From Calendula officinalis (Eukaryota > Streptophyta > Magnoliopsida > Asterales > Asteraceae), in contig OY970822.1 in NCBI GenBank assembly GCA_963853835.1, positions 87,773,135 to 87,837,134 of the forward strand: a stretch of 64,000 bases of DNA, in the 5' to 3' direction. The translations under genes and the position numbers were made by a program. The notes under the pieces were generated by a model. That model searched no databases and was not told the origin of the DNA. It was given only the letters and a program-made list of their open reading frames with translations. Below, piece after piece: positions 1 to 12,491 of this stretch. Positions within the stretch are counted from its first letter, which is position 1, and every line of letters starts with the position of its first letter.

Positions 1-1619
1 GGTGTTTTGCAAGAACACATAAATCATCTTTTAAATTAGAATAGAAATCCATACAATTGTTCAGTTTCTTTTCAAAAGACAAGTTCTGATTTTCAGCTCT
101 TGATTGAGAGGAAGCAGAAGCATCCTTAAATTCCCATGAACCATCATTAAAATCATCAGCATCATCATTATTATCATTACCAGTTGTATCCAGTAATTCT
201 ATATTTCCATCTGGATTATCCTCATGATTAGCAGAACTACTGGCTCTGATTGGCTGTACAGATCTGATAATTTGTCATTAATTAATAAATTTGAACTCTG
301 ATTTCGCGTATGTTTGGTTGATGATTTAAACAATTCTTGCTGGAAATTCAAGGAATTGTCAGTTTCAGGATCCTCTTCAATGCCAAAGATAGAAAGTGGT
401 ACAGCCTCTTTATAATTCTTTGAACTCGACTCAGATCCCTAAAAACAAATAAATAATATATTAAATTAGTAAAAATGACACAAATATATACAGAAAAACA
501 TATGGTGGCAGTGAATAAAATGGAAGATAAGCTTTAATCTACCTCCGGTTTTGATCCAGCTTCTGGAGATGTTGCTTCAAATTTTCCAAAATTTTCATCA
601 CCACCACCTACACGAGGAGGTTGTGAATCTGCTTCATCTTTAGTTTTCTTCCTCTCGGTTTGAGAGAATAAATCTGAGTCAACACTTTTTTGAACCACTG
701 AGGTTTGACTGAAGTCAAACCCATTGTTCTCCTTGTGTGATCCATCAGGAACTCCATTTGAAAATGCAAACACATCAACTGGTCTAGGGGATGTGTTATG
801 TGAACCCAAAGGGTCAAACCTTTCTTCAGATAATTCCTGTGTGTTTAATTCAAACCTCAATCTAGGTTAATCAATTTAATTATGCAAACTATATTTGGGT
901 TTTCAATACTTTAAAGTTCAAACAAAATTAATAACTTTAAACCATTTGAGATCAAAAGAATAAGGTGCACCTTATAATTCTTCTTCTCATTTTGAGTTAA
1001 TTTTGAGTCTGAGAATGCATCTACAAATTCCCAACCGCCTTCATCATCAGATCCATTACTTCCAGCAGCAGCAGAAACTGTATGTACGCTAAAAGAACTC
1101 AGTGAATCCGAATTCGAAAACGGATCCTTGGATACAGTTGGATTTACGGCAGTCAAGTCCAATTCATTGCCGTTATCAGCCGCCTTGGTGCTCTGCTGCT
1201 GTTGTTTTGGTCCGTACAGATTCGCGATTAGGTCATTGATCCCCAGATTCGCATTAGTTTTGTCATTAATATTGTTATTGTTGGATACGAAACCACTATT
1301 ACTGGAAAAGGGCGGTTCTTTCACATCATCTCCGGCCACAGGCATCACCGGTTTCTCAACATTGTTCTCCTCAAGATCATCTCCAAATAGAGAGAGCGGC
1401 AGAGCTCCGTTAATCTTCTCCCACTTTGGTTGTGGCGGTGGTTGTGGCTGCGGAGATATGAGGTTGTGATCTGTTGTGTTGTTTTGGAAAAAAACTGAAA
1501 TCTCCCCAATCGTCACCGCCGGTGGTGGTGGCCGGAATTTGACATGAGGAATTAACCGTTGTATGATTAGATGCGAATGTGAATTCAACGAAAGCGTCAT
1601 CGTCATAGTCGTCCGCCAT
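1..1619 (-). CDS. Acidic plant protein of uncertain function (5' part), with two apparent frame breaks
   Basis: Three exons are inferred: 971..1619 (start MADDYDDDAF), 543..836 and 438 to beyond the window edge. Junctions are AAG|GTGCAC, ACACAG|GAATTA, GAG|GTAGAT and TTTTTAG|GGATCT, all phase 0. The product is acidic, rich in Asn, Ser and Asp, with spaced aromatic-acidic motifs: DDWGDF near the start, DDEGGWEF at the end of exon 1, DENFGKF in exon 2 and DGSWEF in exon 3. Such motifs recall adaptor-binding peptides of gamma-synergin-like trafficking proteins; that link is inference only. Exon 1 is 649 bp and keeps frame only if one base of the seven-A run at 1488-1494 is ignored. A second break, one base short, lies near 250-270 in exon 3. 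Strong coding character on both sides of each break suggests sequence error or a recent lesion rather than an old pseudogene. Confidence 0.6.
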
Positions 1620-1706
1620 TATTTTCCGACGTCCCGGGTGAGGTGCCCAAACTGGCAAGATAATCGATCAACTGTTATTTCTGGAAAAATTCATTGGAAA
1701 GGCTAA

Positions 1707-2054
1707 GACTATGGGGTATGGGCACCACCCTAATACTATTTTTTCTGCCACATCATCTGTCACAACTCAGCAACTACATCACACTATTTATCTAGAAAAT
1801 ACTCACCACACCAACCACACTATTTCCATTCAATTAAATTTTAAATATAAACTAAAAAAACTTAACTTTTCCCCAATCAAAGCAAAGATACCCCTGAAAT
1901 CTCCCACCACGCACGTTATGGCTAGTGGCAATGGCCACACAACACCACTTGAACATCACCACTAGTGGGAGGGGGTGGTGTTCCCCTCTCCACCACAACG
2001 TTAAAACATGTCACCTCAGCACCACCACGCCTAACATGCCCATACCGTTTAGTC
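1707..2054. mobile_element. Tourist/PIF-Harbinger-like MITE
   Basis: A 348-bp element with imperfect 18-bp terminal inverted repeats. The left end reads GACTATGGGGTATGGGC and the reverse complement of the right end reads GACTAAACGGTATGGGC. Both sides are flanked by TAA (1704-1706 and 2055-2057), the 3-bp target duplication typical of this superfamily. A spurious 84-codon reading frame lies inside. It sits in the promoter region of the gene to its left. Confidence 0.62.
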
Positions 2055-3085
2055 TAATAAATAGCCTTAGTCAATAGTTTTTTTTTTTGTTTTTTTTTTT
2101 AACTTTTAAAGAAATTTAATTTTGATATAATATAATAATCATTAATACTGTATTCCCGAGTTTTAATTTCAAGAGAAAAGAAAGGAAATGAAAAGAAATA
2201 AAAAATTTAATGTGTTCCAGAGATTTTTTACAAAAAAGGAAGAGAAAAGAAAGTAACTTTTTTGTATGTGTTTTCCTCCTTATTTAACGCTCAGTTTATG
2301 TGTAACGATTGACCAACCTTTAAGTTGCGACCAAACTTTGAGTTGCGACCAAATGGACGACCAAACACCCCCTCACATGCGTTGAGACCCCGTTCCCATG
2401 CCTATTTGACATGAGTTTGGTCGCCAGTGAAGGTCGTGAGGCATTATGCACTTAGTATGTGATATATATTACTGAAAATAATTTTAAGATTTGATTATGA
2501 ATTTTAATCACGTACTTAATAAAACTAATATGGCAAGGGTCTCCCCTTAGATCATTTCTAATGGGAGTTTTTTCTAAAGTTTATTACTATTTCAATAAGT
2601 TTTTGTAAGACTTTTTACCATTGGAATAACTAACTTTTTTAAAAGCTTATTACAAATATTTTCTTTCTACTAACCTTTTAACAAGCTTCCAATGTTTGTC
2701 TTTTTTAGTTTCCTATGTTTAATAACTTTTCATTTTAAACCTTAAATATATTATATATAAATTCTATATTATATTTTATTAGTTAATAGATATATTATAT
2801 AATATTTAATGTCATTTAATATAATATTTTTGTACGGAACATTTTATAAAATATTATATTTAATAAAAATGTTAAATTTTTTGTCAAATTATATATAGGA
2901 GTATTTATTAAACATTTTAAATAGATAAAGATAAAGTAGAAATATTATAAATAGAAAAGCTTTTAGAAAAATTAATCATTGAGATGCTGCTTATAAAAAA
3001 CTTTTTGATTAATGAAATATTAATGTGAAAAAGTAATAAATTTTTATCAGGTTAACCATTGCTCTTATACATTAGTCTATTTCGA
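2055..3085. other. AT-rich intergenic region, possible degenerate MITE
   Basis: No gene is visible. About 2549-3065 may be an old MITE: the left side has CATTTCTAATGGGAG and the right side, reversed, GAGCAATGGTTAACC, around a very AT-rich interior. The inverted match is too weak to fix the ends. Confidence 0.3.
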
Positions 3086-4161
3086 AAGTAGTGATGAGAT
3101 TGGACGGACAAGATGAAAGCAGCGTGAAGATCGTAACGCTGGCGTGATGGAAGGCTGTCAACGACAGGTCACTCTATCTTTTCTCGTGGTCGGAATGATT
3201 CTCCTCTTTCTCCATATATCTTCCGCCTTCCCTTTCTTTCCTATTTCCAAATTTTGAAAGAGAGAGAGAACCGAAGGCTAGGTTTCAAGTAGCCGGCGTT
3301 CTTCTTCTCCGTGATCTGCTCCTGTTAATCATCGTCTTCATCTTCGATCTGATTCTAATTCCGGTAATCTTTGAAACTCCTTTTACTACTTTGACTGATG
3401 TTTTTGGTGGTTTTTAGTGGTTGAAGATCCGAGTCTCTGGAAGTCCTTTTATTTTAATTTGTGAAAGCTGTTCCTACTCTTTTCCTGCTGTAGTTCATCG
3501 TTATTAAAGTGAAATTATTGGTTTCTGCTTTCTGCTCGTAGCTTCATTTACATCGATGTTAGATGTTAGGATCGGTTGATCTGATTCGGATTTACGTAGA
3601 TCTGCTATCTGTTGTTCATTCTGACTTGATGTGTGTAGAACTTGTAACATGACGTAATCAGATCTGTTGATTTACGATTCTGATTACTGCGATTTGTGCT
3701 ATTAGACGATCTGTGAATTGCTTTCTGCTTGATTAATTTGTTAAAAAATGTGAAGTTCAAATTGTGATTCGTATGTAAATCGGTATCTTTGATGTGTTTA
3801 ATTGATTTAGTTTCAACTTACCTTTATCATATAACAGTCAGTTAGATGATGTTTAGCTTCTAAATTTTTCAGTTGTGTGTATCACATGTAATCTATAGGT
3901 ATCTAGACTCACAAACTTAACTGTAGTAGAGACTAAAGATTCGATTGGTACAGTTAATTCAAAATTCAATTGGATAGATCCCTTCTGTGTCAATTAAAGA
4001 TTATTCATTTCTTTTGGATTCACTTTCTGCTTACTTTAGTAGTTGTATCATGTATGAACTATCAATCATACATGAATACATGATCTAATCTAGTAATCTA
4101 TTTTTTTCACATATTGTGTAAGTTAGTCTTATATTTGTTCTTGGGCTGCAGTTTATAAAAA
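3086..4161 (+). promoter_or_regulatory. Actin gene 1 promoter and 5' leader with intron
   Basis: The segment from about 3086 is copied at 8617 ahead of the second actin gene, so conserved bases here are promoter or leader candidates. A weak TATA-like CCATATATC lies at 3212-3220, followed by a C/T-rich stretch and a GA repeat. The leader splits at 3363|3364 (CCG|GTAATC) and resumes at 4152 after CTGCAG, ten bases before the ATG. A long leader intron just ahead of the ATG is a standard plant actin feature and usually supports strong expression. The transcription start is not determined. Confidence 0.6.
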
Positions 4162-5589
4162 ATGGCCGATACCGAGGATATTCAGCCCCTTGTCTGTGAC
4201 AATGGAACCGGAATGGTGAAGGTTGGTTGTTCGTGCTTATTTGTTTCTAATTAATTCATTTTTTTTGCTCTTCCAGTCTTCAGCTTGAATTTATATGGTT
4301 TGTTTAACTAAATGCACAGGCAGGATTTGCTGGTGACGATGCACCAAGGGCAGTATTCCCAAGTATCGTTGGTAGACCAAGACATACTGGTGTGATGGTA
4401 GGTATGGGACAAAAAGATGCTTACGTAGGAGATGAAGCACAATCAAAAAGAGGTATTCTTACTTTGAAGTATCCTATTGAGCATGGTATTGTGAGTAACT
4501 GGGATGATATGGAGAAGATTTGGCATCACACTTTCTACAATGAGCTTCGTGTTGCACCTGAGGAGCACCCTGTTCTTCTCACTGAAGCACCTTTAAATCC
4601 CAAAGCTAACAGGGAGAAAATGACCCAAATCATGTTTGAAACCTTCAATGTCCCTGCTATGTATGTTGCAATTCAGGCAGTTCTTTCACTTTATGCCAGT
4701 GGTCGTACAACCGGTAAGTTTTTTTTCTTTTTCAGTCTTTCCACATTTCTGTTTGGTTAAATTCTCTTCGTCAACATTTAATGATACTCAAAACATGGTT
4801 ATTTGTTGTATAGGTATCGTGATGGATTCCGGAGATGGTGTGTCACATACAGTCCCAATATACGAGGGTTATGCTTTACCTCATGCCATTCTTCGTCTTG
4901 ATCTTGCTGGACGTGATCTTACCGATTCCCTGATGAAAATCTTGACCGAAAGAGGTTACATGTTCACCACCACTGCTGAACGGGAAATTGTGCGTGACAT
5001 GAAGGAAAAGCTTGCATATGTTGCACTTGATTATGAACAAGAACTTGAAACTGCCAAAAGTAGTTCTTCAGTTGAGAAGAACTATGAATTACCTGATGGA
5101 CAAGTGATCACAATTGGAGCAGAAAGATTCCGTTGCCCAGAGGTTATGTTCCAACCATCATTGATTGGAATGGAAGCTGCTGGTATTCATGAGACCACTT
5201 ACAATTCAATCATGAAATGTGATGTTGATATCAGGAAGGATCTTTATGGTAACATTGTTCTGAGTGGTGGGTCCACCATGTTCCCTGGTATTGCTGACCG
5301 TATGAGCAAGGAAATCACAGCTCTTGCTCCCAGCAGCATGAAGATTAAGGTTGTTGCACCACCCGAGAGAAAATACAGTGTCTGGATTGGAGGATCAATC
5401 CTTGCATCACTCAGTACCTTCCAACAGGTAATATTAAAAAAACAAATTTAATATCAATATGACAATATGAAATTATGATAAATCTAAAACTAACTAACTT
5501 GCTTTGCATTTGTTGTTAATTAGATGTGGATTTCCAAGGGTGAATATGACGAATCTGGCCCGTCCATTGTCCACAGGAAGTGCTTTTAA
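4162..5589 (+). CDS. Actin, gene copy 1
   Basis: Monomer of the cytosolic actin filament; binds and hydrolyses ATP. CDS exons are 4162..4221, 4320..4713, 4814..5427 and 5524..5589 (60, 394, 614 and 66 bp), the canonical plant actin structure, joined into 377 codons plus TAA. The protein starts [20 protein letters not shown], carries the phosphate loops DNGTG and DSGDG, and ends in IVHRKCF. Introns fall at the conserved plant positions after codons 20, 151/152 and 356. It differs from the second copy at two deduced residues, Met155 and Met263, where copy 2 has Leu. Met155 directly precedes the DSGDG nucleotide loop. No lesion is visible; the gene looks functional. Confidence 0.97.
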
Positions 5590-5980
5590 GTATGGGATTT
5601 GGTTGGTTTTGGAGATTGAGTTTTTTGTGTTATTGGTATTTTATTGCCCTTTTTTCGTGTTATGTTTCATGTGAATATTAAAGTAAAGACTGGCAGAGGT
5701 TTGATATGCATGGAGGAAAGCTAAGTAAGGGGATTAACACCTAAACCATTGATTTTCTCTGTGAATCCCTGCCAGTGCTATGTTTGTAGTTGAGAGTGGT
5801 TGTGATGTTGTTTATTATGAATTCAAGCCGTCTTGTCTGTCTGTGGGTCAATAATTATGTCAATGCCGTCTTCATGTACCAGATTTATGTCTTAGACTTG
5901 GTTTGTTGCTATTTAATCATTTATAAGGATTCTATTTATTGCTTGCTTTTTTTAGTGCACCTTTTGTTTCATATATAACC
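5590..5980 (+). other. Actin gene 1 3' untranslated/downstream region
   Basis: Similarity to the region after actin gene 2 continues to about 5950, including the block GTAAGGGGATTAACACC at about 5726 and an ATTTATAAGGATTCTATT block near 5920. Conservation between the duplicates marks this as 3' UTR and flank. The exact poly(A) site is unknown. Confidence 0.6.
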
Positions 5981-6017
5981 TTCTGTCGAAATGACTGCAA
6001 TAGAATATGATTGCAAT

Positions 6018-6662
6018 ATTGGCCTGTGGACGGTCGAAGAACAGGACCGGTTCGGTTCTTTGTCGGATATTTTCAGTTTTGACCGATTTGGACCGCCTGG
6101 AACCGAATGTAGTTTTGAGGCTTAAAAAAAGGCAGAATTATAGTCATATATCCAAGTCATAATTCATGTACGTGTTATGAAGCTAAACAAAGAATTATGA
6201 ATTCCACATATTCATCATTATCATGATGTTTAAAAAAATCCACATCGCGTACACAATTGATAATTCATCCAAATCAAAATATATTTATGAATCTGATTCA
6301 GACACACAATTGACGAAGACGTGTACAACCTGGAATGAACTAGAAGAAACTGTCGTTTAGACTTTAATCGCATGAGGTAGGGTTCTTTTTAATGTTTAAA
6401 GTAATAAGGCAATTAGCTACTGGCCCTTAATAACGTAACAAGATGATGGGTTCTAATAAACAGGGCTCTAATAACGTTATTCAGCTATGCCTTTGCCGGT
6501 CTAATTCGGTCTTTTCCGGTTCATCCGGTTTTTACCTGAACCTGACTCGAAATCTTCGGTTCTCAGTTTTTCAGGACCGTGGACCGGACCGTTGGCTGCG
6601 GTTCGGTTCCAGTTCGGTTCGATTCCATCGGTCCCAGTTTATTCCGATTCTTTCTGCACAGG
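6018..6662. mobile_element. Possible hAT-like non-autonomous element rich in GGTTCGGTT
   Basis: The ends GGCCTGTGGACGG and, reversed, GGCCTGTGCAG are weakly inverted. Inside are many ACCGGTTCGGTTC-like words in both orientations. Similar GGTTC-rich elements with clearer ends occur at 12082 and 38578. No clean 8-bp target duplication was found, so ends and class are tentative. It separates the two actin copies. Confidence 0.35.
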
Positions 6663-8616
6663 CCTATTTGCTATATGCATTTATGAAATGGGACATTACT
6701 TCATGAACTTGAATATGTTGGGCTATTAAAACCTCTTAAAAAATTAATGCTTCTAGAGGGTATCTTAACTGACCGGAGTTGATGTATTCCGCTTGTTGAC
6801 CCTTTCAACGTTGCACGTATTCTCCTAAAGACATTATTATAGTTTAGGTTTATGACTTAAGCTTAGTGTGTTTGGTTTGAAATTAGTTTGACAGTGTTAC
6901 TTTTCTCAATAATTAAGCGGGTCATATGTTAGCACACCTCCTTTATTTGATTAGATTATAATAATAGTTAAAAATGCAATTCCAATTTATATATCAAACA
7001 AAATACAATTTTTTAAACGATTGTACCTTTCTCTCTATCTTCATTGTGTTTCAAACCCATACACATTTCCAAACCAAACACTATCGAATTGTATAGACGA
7101 TCCAATAGAAATCTAGAATACTATGTCTATATGTATCTCTACTATATGTAAAACTTAAACATTCTCTCTTGCAAATAAAGAAAATATAAAAATATTATTA
7201 TCCTTCAAATCTTGTAAACTTCTCATCCCATAAAAAAAATGATATTATACTGCTAAAACATTTAACACATTTTGTCTCTCTCCTTTACACTACCACGACC
7301 TTTTTTCACACCTAGTACAAATATATATACATCACTTTTCCCCTCTTTTACACTACTACCACTTGTCACCGCTCATCACCTTCAGTCGGCTCGGAAGACA
7401 ATAACAAATTTAAAAAGTTATACGAACCAAACAACACTTTAGTATTTTATACATAAAATATATATCGACACGAAATACCAATACTTGCAAAATAAACTAC
7501 AAATCTCTCTTTTTTTACATTTCGGTATAACGAACGAAAAAAGTAACAGAACCAACTGAAAGAGCCGTGCGTGCCCCAATCGAAAAGCCATCTGAAGGCA
7601 AACTGTAATATCGTTGTCACACACATAAGGATTGGAGTGGTATTATCTTTACAGAATTTCCGACAAGATTCATGCCATTTCCTCGGCTTAAGTTAAACAC
7701 CAGGAAATTTTCTTTTATTTCTTTATATTTTCATGCACTTCATCCCTGAAAAATAAATTTGTTAACTTTTTAAAACTTTTAGTTCGGTTTTGGTTTTTTA
7801 CCTTTTTCCTGCTTACCTCTATTGTGCCTATAAATTGTGCGCTTTCACAATTCTTTTTCTTTGCCAACCCTTTTTTGGTGTTTTTTCATTAGTTTTTATG
7901 TTTTGACATTGCTACTACACGCTTCTATTTATTCACTTGCCTCCATTTTATGCCAACGATGGTGTGTTCAATGTTGCATCTCCTTCCATCCACCCTTTGA
8001 ATCTAGGGCATGTTTGAGTGTCCTTTTTTAAAAGTGTTTATGGGCTTATTGACTTTTCAAAAAAGAGTTTTGAAAAGTAAGGGACCTCTTACTTCTTGAA
8101 AACTATTTTTGAGGCTTCTACACAAACAAATTATTAACTTATTGACTTCTTGAAAATCAATAAGTTAATAAGTTATTTTTTAAAACATTCCTAAACACCC
8201 TCCTAGTCTTTGCGCGTTTCCGTTTTGTAGAAAAATTAATACCCACCACCGGATACATTAAGTAACAACTCACTAGAAAAGTATACGTTATTTTTTATAC
8301 ATAATTGAAAATTTATTGATAAATTGATTAAAAAAAAATCCAAAATGCATTTATATTATATGCATAATTGAAAGTTGATTACTAAATAAGGTAAAAAAAA
8401 AGCACATTGAAAAAAATAAATAGAAGAACACTGATTAGCAATTGAGAAATTCTAAACATTAAACTTAGGATAATGGTTAAAAAAAATTATTTGCTTAAAA
8501 TAATTATAAATTAACTCATAAAAATAACTTAAATTTTATTAACTAACCTTAGCAATTTAATTAAAATTTAGTGACAATTTTGTATTGATTTTTTTACTTT
8601 AACCTAAACGATAAAA
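6663..8616. other. Intergenic spacer between actin copies
   Basis: AT-rich sequence with no convincing gene. A stretch at 8004-8215 has inverted-looking ends (TAGGGCATGTTTGAGTG versus reversed TAGGAGGGTGTTTAGG) and an internal palindrome built from TTATTGACTT/AATCAATAAG, suggesting a small foldback MITE without a clear target duplication. Confidence 0.4.
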
Positions 8617-9640
8617 GTAGAAGTAAGATCGGACGGACAAGAAGGAAGCAGCGTGAAGATCGTAAGGCTGGCATGATGAAAGGTTGTCATCGACAGGTCA
8701 CTCTATCTTTTCTCGTGGTCCGAATGATTCTCCCTCTTTCTCCATATACTCTCCACCTCCCCTTTCTTTCCCATTTCCAAATTTTCACAAAGAGACAGAA
8801 CTCAAGCCTAGGGTTCTAGTAGCCGGCGTTCTCCTTCTCCGAGATCGGTTTCTGCTTCTTCGAATCATCATCGTCTACTTCTTCGATTTACTTTTAATTC
8901 CGGTAATCTTTGAATCTCCTTTTACTTTACATTGACTGATGTTTCTGATAGCTTTTTAGCAGTTGAAGATCTGAATCTCTATAATTTATTTTGTTTTTAA
9001 TTTGTTTAAGCTGTTCTTACTAGTTTTCTGCTGTAGTTCATCGAGATTAAAGTTGAATTAGTTGTTTTTGCTTTTTATTAGTAACTTCATCTGGATATGC
9101 GTTAGGATGGATTGATCTGATTCGGATTTACTTAGATCTGCTATTTGTTGCTCATTTCTGACTTGATGTGTGTAGACTTATAATATGACGTAATCAGGTT
9201 TGTTGATTTGCGATCTTGAGTATTGCGATCTGTGATATATTTGAATAATTGACTAGATCCAATTATGCTTCGTATGTAAATCGGTAGCAATGAGTGTTTG
9301 TTTGGTGTTATTTCAAACTGCTTTTATCATAAAAACAGTCGATTAGATGATGTTTAGCTTGCAAGTTGTTTAGTTATGTGTGACTCATGTCAACTATGGA
9401 AGTCTGAACTCACAAACTTAACTATTGTAGAGATTTTATTAGTAAATTAAAGTAATAACTCATTTAAATACATCCTTTACTTATGCAATTAATGATAATT
9501 CATTGTATTTAGTTTTACATTCTGTTCACTTTGCTATATGTAAGACTGTAATATGTCTGAATCATGCATGATTTTATCTCTATTTCACTTATTGTGCAAG
9601 TGAAGTCTTATATCAGTTTTTGTGCTACAGTTTATAAAAA
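8617..9640 (+). promoter_or_regulatory. Actin gene 2 promoter and 5' leader with intron
   Basis: Duplicate of 3086-4161. The shared GGACGGACAAGA block starts near 8632, the TATA-like CCATATACT is at 8742-8750, and the leader donor is CCG|GTAATC at 8902|8903. The leader intron ends at 9630 (GCTACAG) and a ten-base exon remnant TTTATAAAAA precedes the ATG. Exonic leader bases and intron borders are better conserved than the intron interior. Confidence 0.6.
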
Positions 9641-11058
9641 ATGGCCGACACCGAGGATATTCAGCCACTTGTCTGTGACAATGGAACCGGGATGGTGAAG
9701 GTTAGTTCCTTTATACAAATAGAAGTTTTTTATTTTATCTTTTTTTTTTTTGTAATTGTTGAATTTGAATATATATTGTTTATTAACTAATTAAATCTAC
9801 AGGCAGGATTTGCTGGTGACGATGCACCAAGGGCAGTGTTCCCAAGTATCGTTGGTAGACCAAGACATACTGGTGTTATGGTAGGTATGGGACAAAAAGA
9901 TGCTTATGTAGGAGATGAAGCACAATCAAAAAGAGGTATTCTTACCTTAAAATATCCTATTGAACACGGTATTGTGAGCAATTGGGATGACATGGAAAAG
10001 ATTTGGCATCACACTTTCTACAATGAGCTTCGTGTTGCACCTGAGGAGCACCCCGTTCTTCTCACTGAAGCACCTTTAAATCCCAAAGCTAACAGGGAGA
10101 AGATGACTCAGATCATGTTTGAAACCTTCAATGTGCCTGCCATGTATGTTGCTATTCAGGCTGTGCTTTCTCTTTATGCCAGTGGTCGTACAACTGGTTA
10201 GTTTTGTTTCCACCTTTTTCATTTATTATTTATATTATTACTTACTTATAGAATATTTTTTTGTTGTCTAGGTATCGTGTTGGATTCTGGAGATGGTGTT
10301 TCACATACAGTTCCAATTTATGAGGGTTATGCTCTACCTCATGCCATTCTTCGTCTTGATCTTGCGGGTCGTGATCTAACTGATTCCCTGATGAAAATCT
10401 TGACTGAAAGAGGTTATATGTTCACCACCACTGCTGAACGGGAAATTGTGCGTGACATGAAGGAAAAGCTTGCTTACGTGGCACTTGACTATGAACAAGA
10501 GCTTGAAACCGCAAAAAGCAGCTCGTCAGTTGAGAAGAACTATGAACTGCCCGATGGACAAGTGATCACAATTGGGGCAGAAAGATTCCGTTGCCCAGAG
10601 GTTTTGTTCCAACCATCATTGATAGGAATGGAGGCTGCTGGAATTCACGAGACCACTTACAACTCCATCATGAAGTGTGATGTTGATATCAGGAAGGATC
10701 TTTATGGGAACATTGTTCTCAGTGGTGGGTCCACTATGTTCCCTGGAATTGCTGACCGTATGAGCAAGGAAATCACAGCTCTTGCTCCCAGCAGCATGAA
10801 GATTAAGGTTGTTGCACCACCCGAGAGAAAATACAGTGTCTGGATCGGAGGATCAATCCTTGCTTCACTCAGCACCTTCCAACAGGTAATTTATTTTTTA
10901 CAAACTTATTTAACTTGTAATCAATATAATATGATGGAATTTTTAAAAAGGTTAAATTTACATTAACTTGCTTTGTAATTGTTGTTAATCAGATGTGGAT
11001 ATCCAAGGGTGAATATGATGAATCTGGCCCATCTATTGTCCACAGGAAGTGCTTCTAA
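9641..11058 (+). CDS. Actin, gene copy 2
   Basis: Cytoskeletal actin, 377 codons plus TAA. Exons are 9641..9700, 9803..10196, 10272..10885 and 10993..11058, with the same lengths and phases as copy 1. It has the usual [10 protein letters not shown] nucleotide loop and PEVLFQPS, both Leu forms being the common plant residues. By eye, synonymous differences from copy 1 are many while only two residues differ, so both copies appear to have been under purifying selection since duplication. The 3' flank retains the GTAAGGGGATTAACACC block. Confidence 0.97.
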
Positions 11059-11649
11059 GTATGTGATTTTGTTGCTTTTGAAGGTTGACTTTCTTTTATT
11101 TTTGGTTTTTCTATTGCCTTTTTTTCGTGTTATGTTGCATGTGAACTAAGTAAGACTGGTAGACGTTTGATATATATGGGGGAAGCTAAGTAAGGGGATT
11201 AACACCATGTTTATCTCTAATCTATCTGCCTCGTTTGTCCCTCGTTGCCCGTAATGTTTGTAGTTGGAGAGTCGTTGTGATGTTTTATTATGAATTCAAA
11301 GTGTTGGTCTTTTATTCTAATCTGTTTGTTGGCAATACTTATTATAATGCCTACTTGGATCAGAAATCGTCTAAGAGTCTCGGTTTGTTGTTATTTTATC
11401 ATTTATAAGGATTCTATTTATTGCTGGCATTAGTTCTACTGTTTGTATTGAATTATAAAATGTAACCTTCCATTGATCACCTTGGATGAATTTTGTAACT
11501 GAATACACATAAACATGCTCTGCTCTCGTTACTTGATTAAGGTTTTTTCAAATAGTCTGTTTGTGCATAACATTAGAGGGTGATTTAAATAAAGAGAAAT
11601 AATATAGAGAGAGGCTACCAAGCAAGGCTTTAATAAGAAAGCCACCCAT

Positions 11650-12081
11650 GTGGAAAAGAAATATATTAACCTCACCCATGTGGAAAAGAATTATATTAAA
11701 AAAATAATTTGTGGAGATTTTTATATAACCTCCAATTAAAATTATGTGAAAGTACCGGTTGATTTTGGTACTAAATTCGTCACTGGGAAGAACCAAATAT
11801 GAAAAGAAAGCCGGTTCACAGAATGGACATGCAGACAAGCATATATTTTATATCAAGTGAAAACTCGGGATTGCCACCACTTGGTGAGCCACCCATGTGG
11901 AAAAGAAATATATTAAAAAAATAATTTGTGGAAATTTTTATATAATCTCCAATTAAAACTATGTGAAAGTACCGATCGATTTTGGTGCTAAATTTGTCAC
12001 TGGGAAGAACCAAATATGAAAAGAAAGCCGGTTCACATAATGGACATGCAGACAAGCATATATTTTATATCAAGTGAAAAC
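11650..12081. repeat. Two-copy tandem repeat of about 218 bp
   Basis: The segment from about 11673 (CACCCATGTGGAAAAGAA) to 11880 recurs from about 11890 to 12081 with a few substitutions. Shared words include GTGAAAGTACCG, CACTGGGAAGAACC and GGACATGCAGACAAGC. A further partial CCACCCATGTGG copy begins near 11642. Reading frames on the minus strand are by-products of the repeat; no gene is supported. Confidence 0.75.
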
Positions 12082-12225
12082 TAGGGATTAGCATGGTACC
12101 AATCAGCGGTAATGGATTTTCCGAGGTTCCAAAACCGAGTACCAACTCTCTCCGAGGTTCCAAAACCGAGTACCAACTCTCTAGGTTTATTACGGAACCA
12201 GTTCGGTCCAGGTTACTCATCCCTA
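12082..12225. mobile_element. Short hAT-like MITE
   Basis: A 144-bp element with ends TAGGGAT and ATCCCTA, flanked by GTGAAAAC (12074-12081) and GTAAAAAC (12226-12233), a 7/8 match to an 8-bp hAT target duplication. It holds a direct duplication of about 29 bp around CCGAGGTTCCAAAACCGAG. It sits at the end of the second unit of the adjacent tandem repeat. Confidence 0.62.
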
Positions 12226-12491
12226 GTAAAAACGTAAGTATAAAAAAACCAACAATTAATCATATTTGATCTATTGGCGATTCATTTGCACTAATGACAA
12301 AAAAGTCAAGTCATATACTCATAGTATAACCTCCATTGATCTAAGATAATTTAAATCCATATAAAGACTACACAAATTGCAATGAGATAGATCATAGATC
12401 TAAACCTTTAATAATTACTAACTAGAAGCGAGTTTCCCACATTAATCAACGACACCTAAACTCAAGAACATGAATAATATTAAATATTATA

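Noticed and set aside
1711..1965. 84-codon His/Thr-rich frame
   Set aside because: Wholly inside a MITE with inverted ends and TAA duplication; low-complexity composition.
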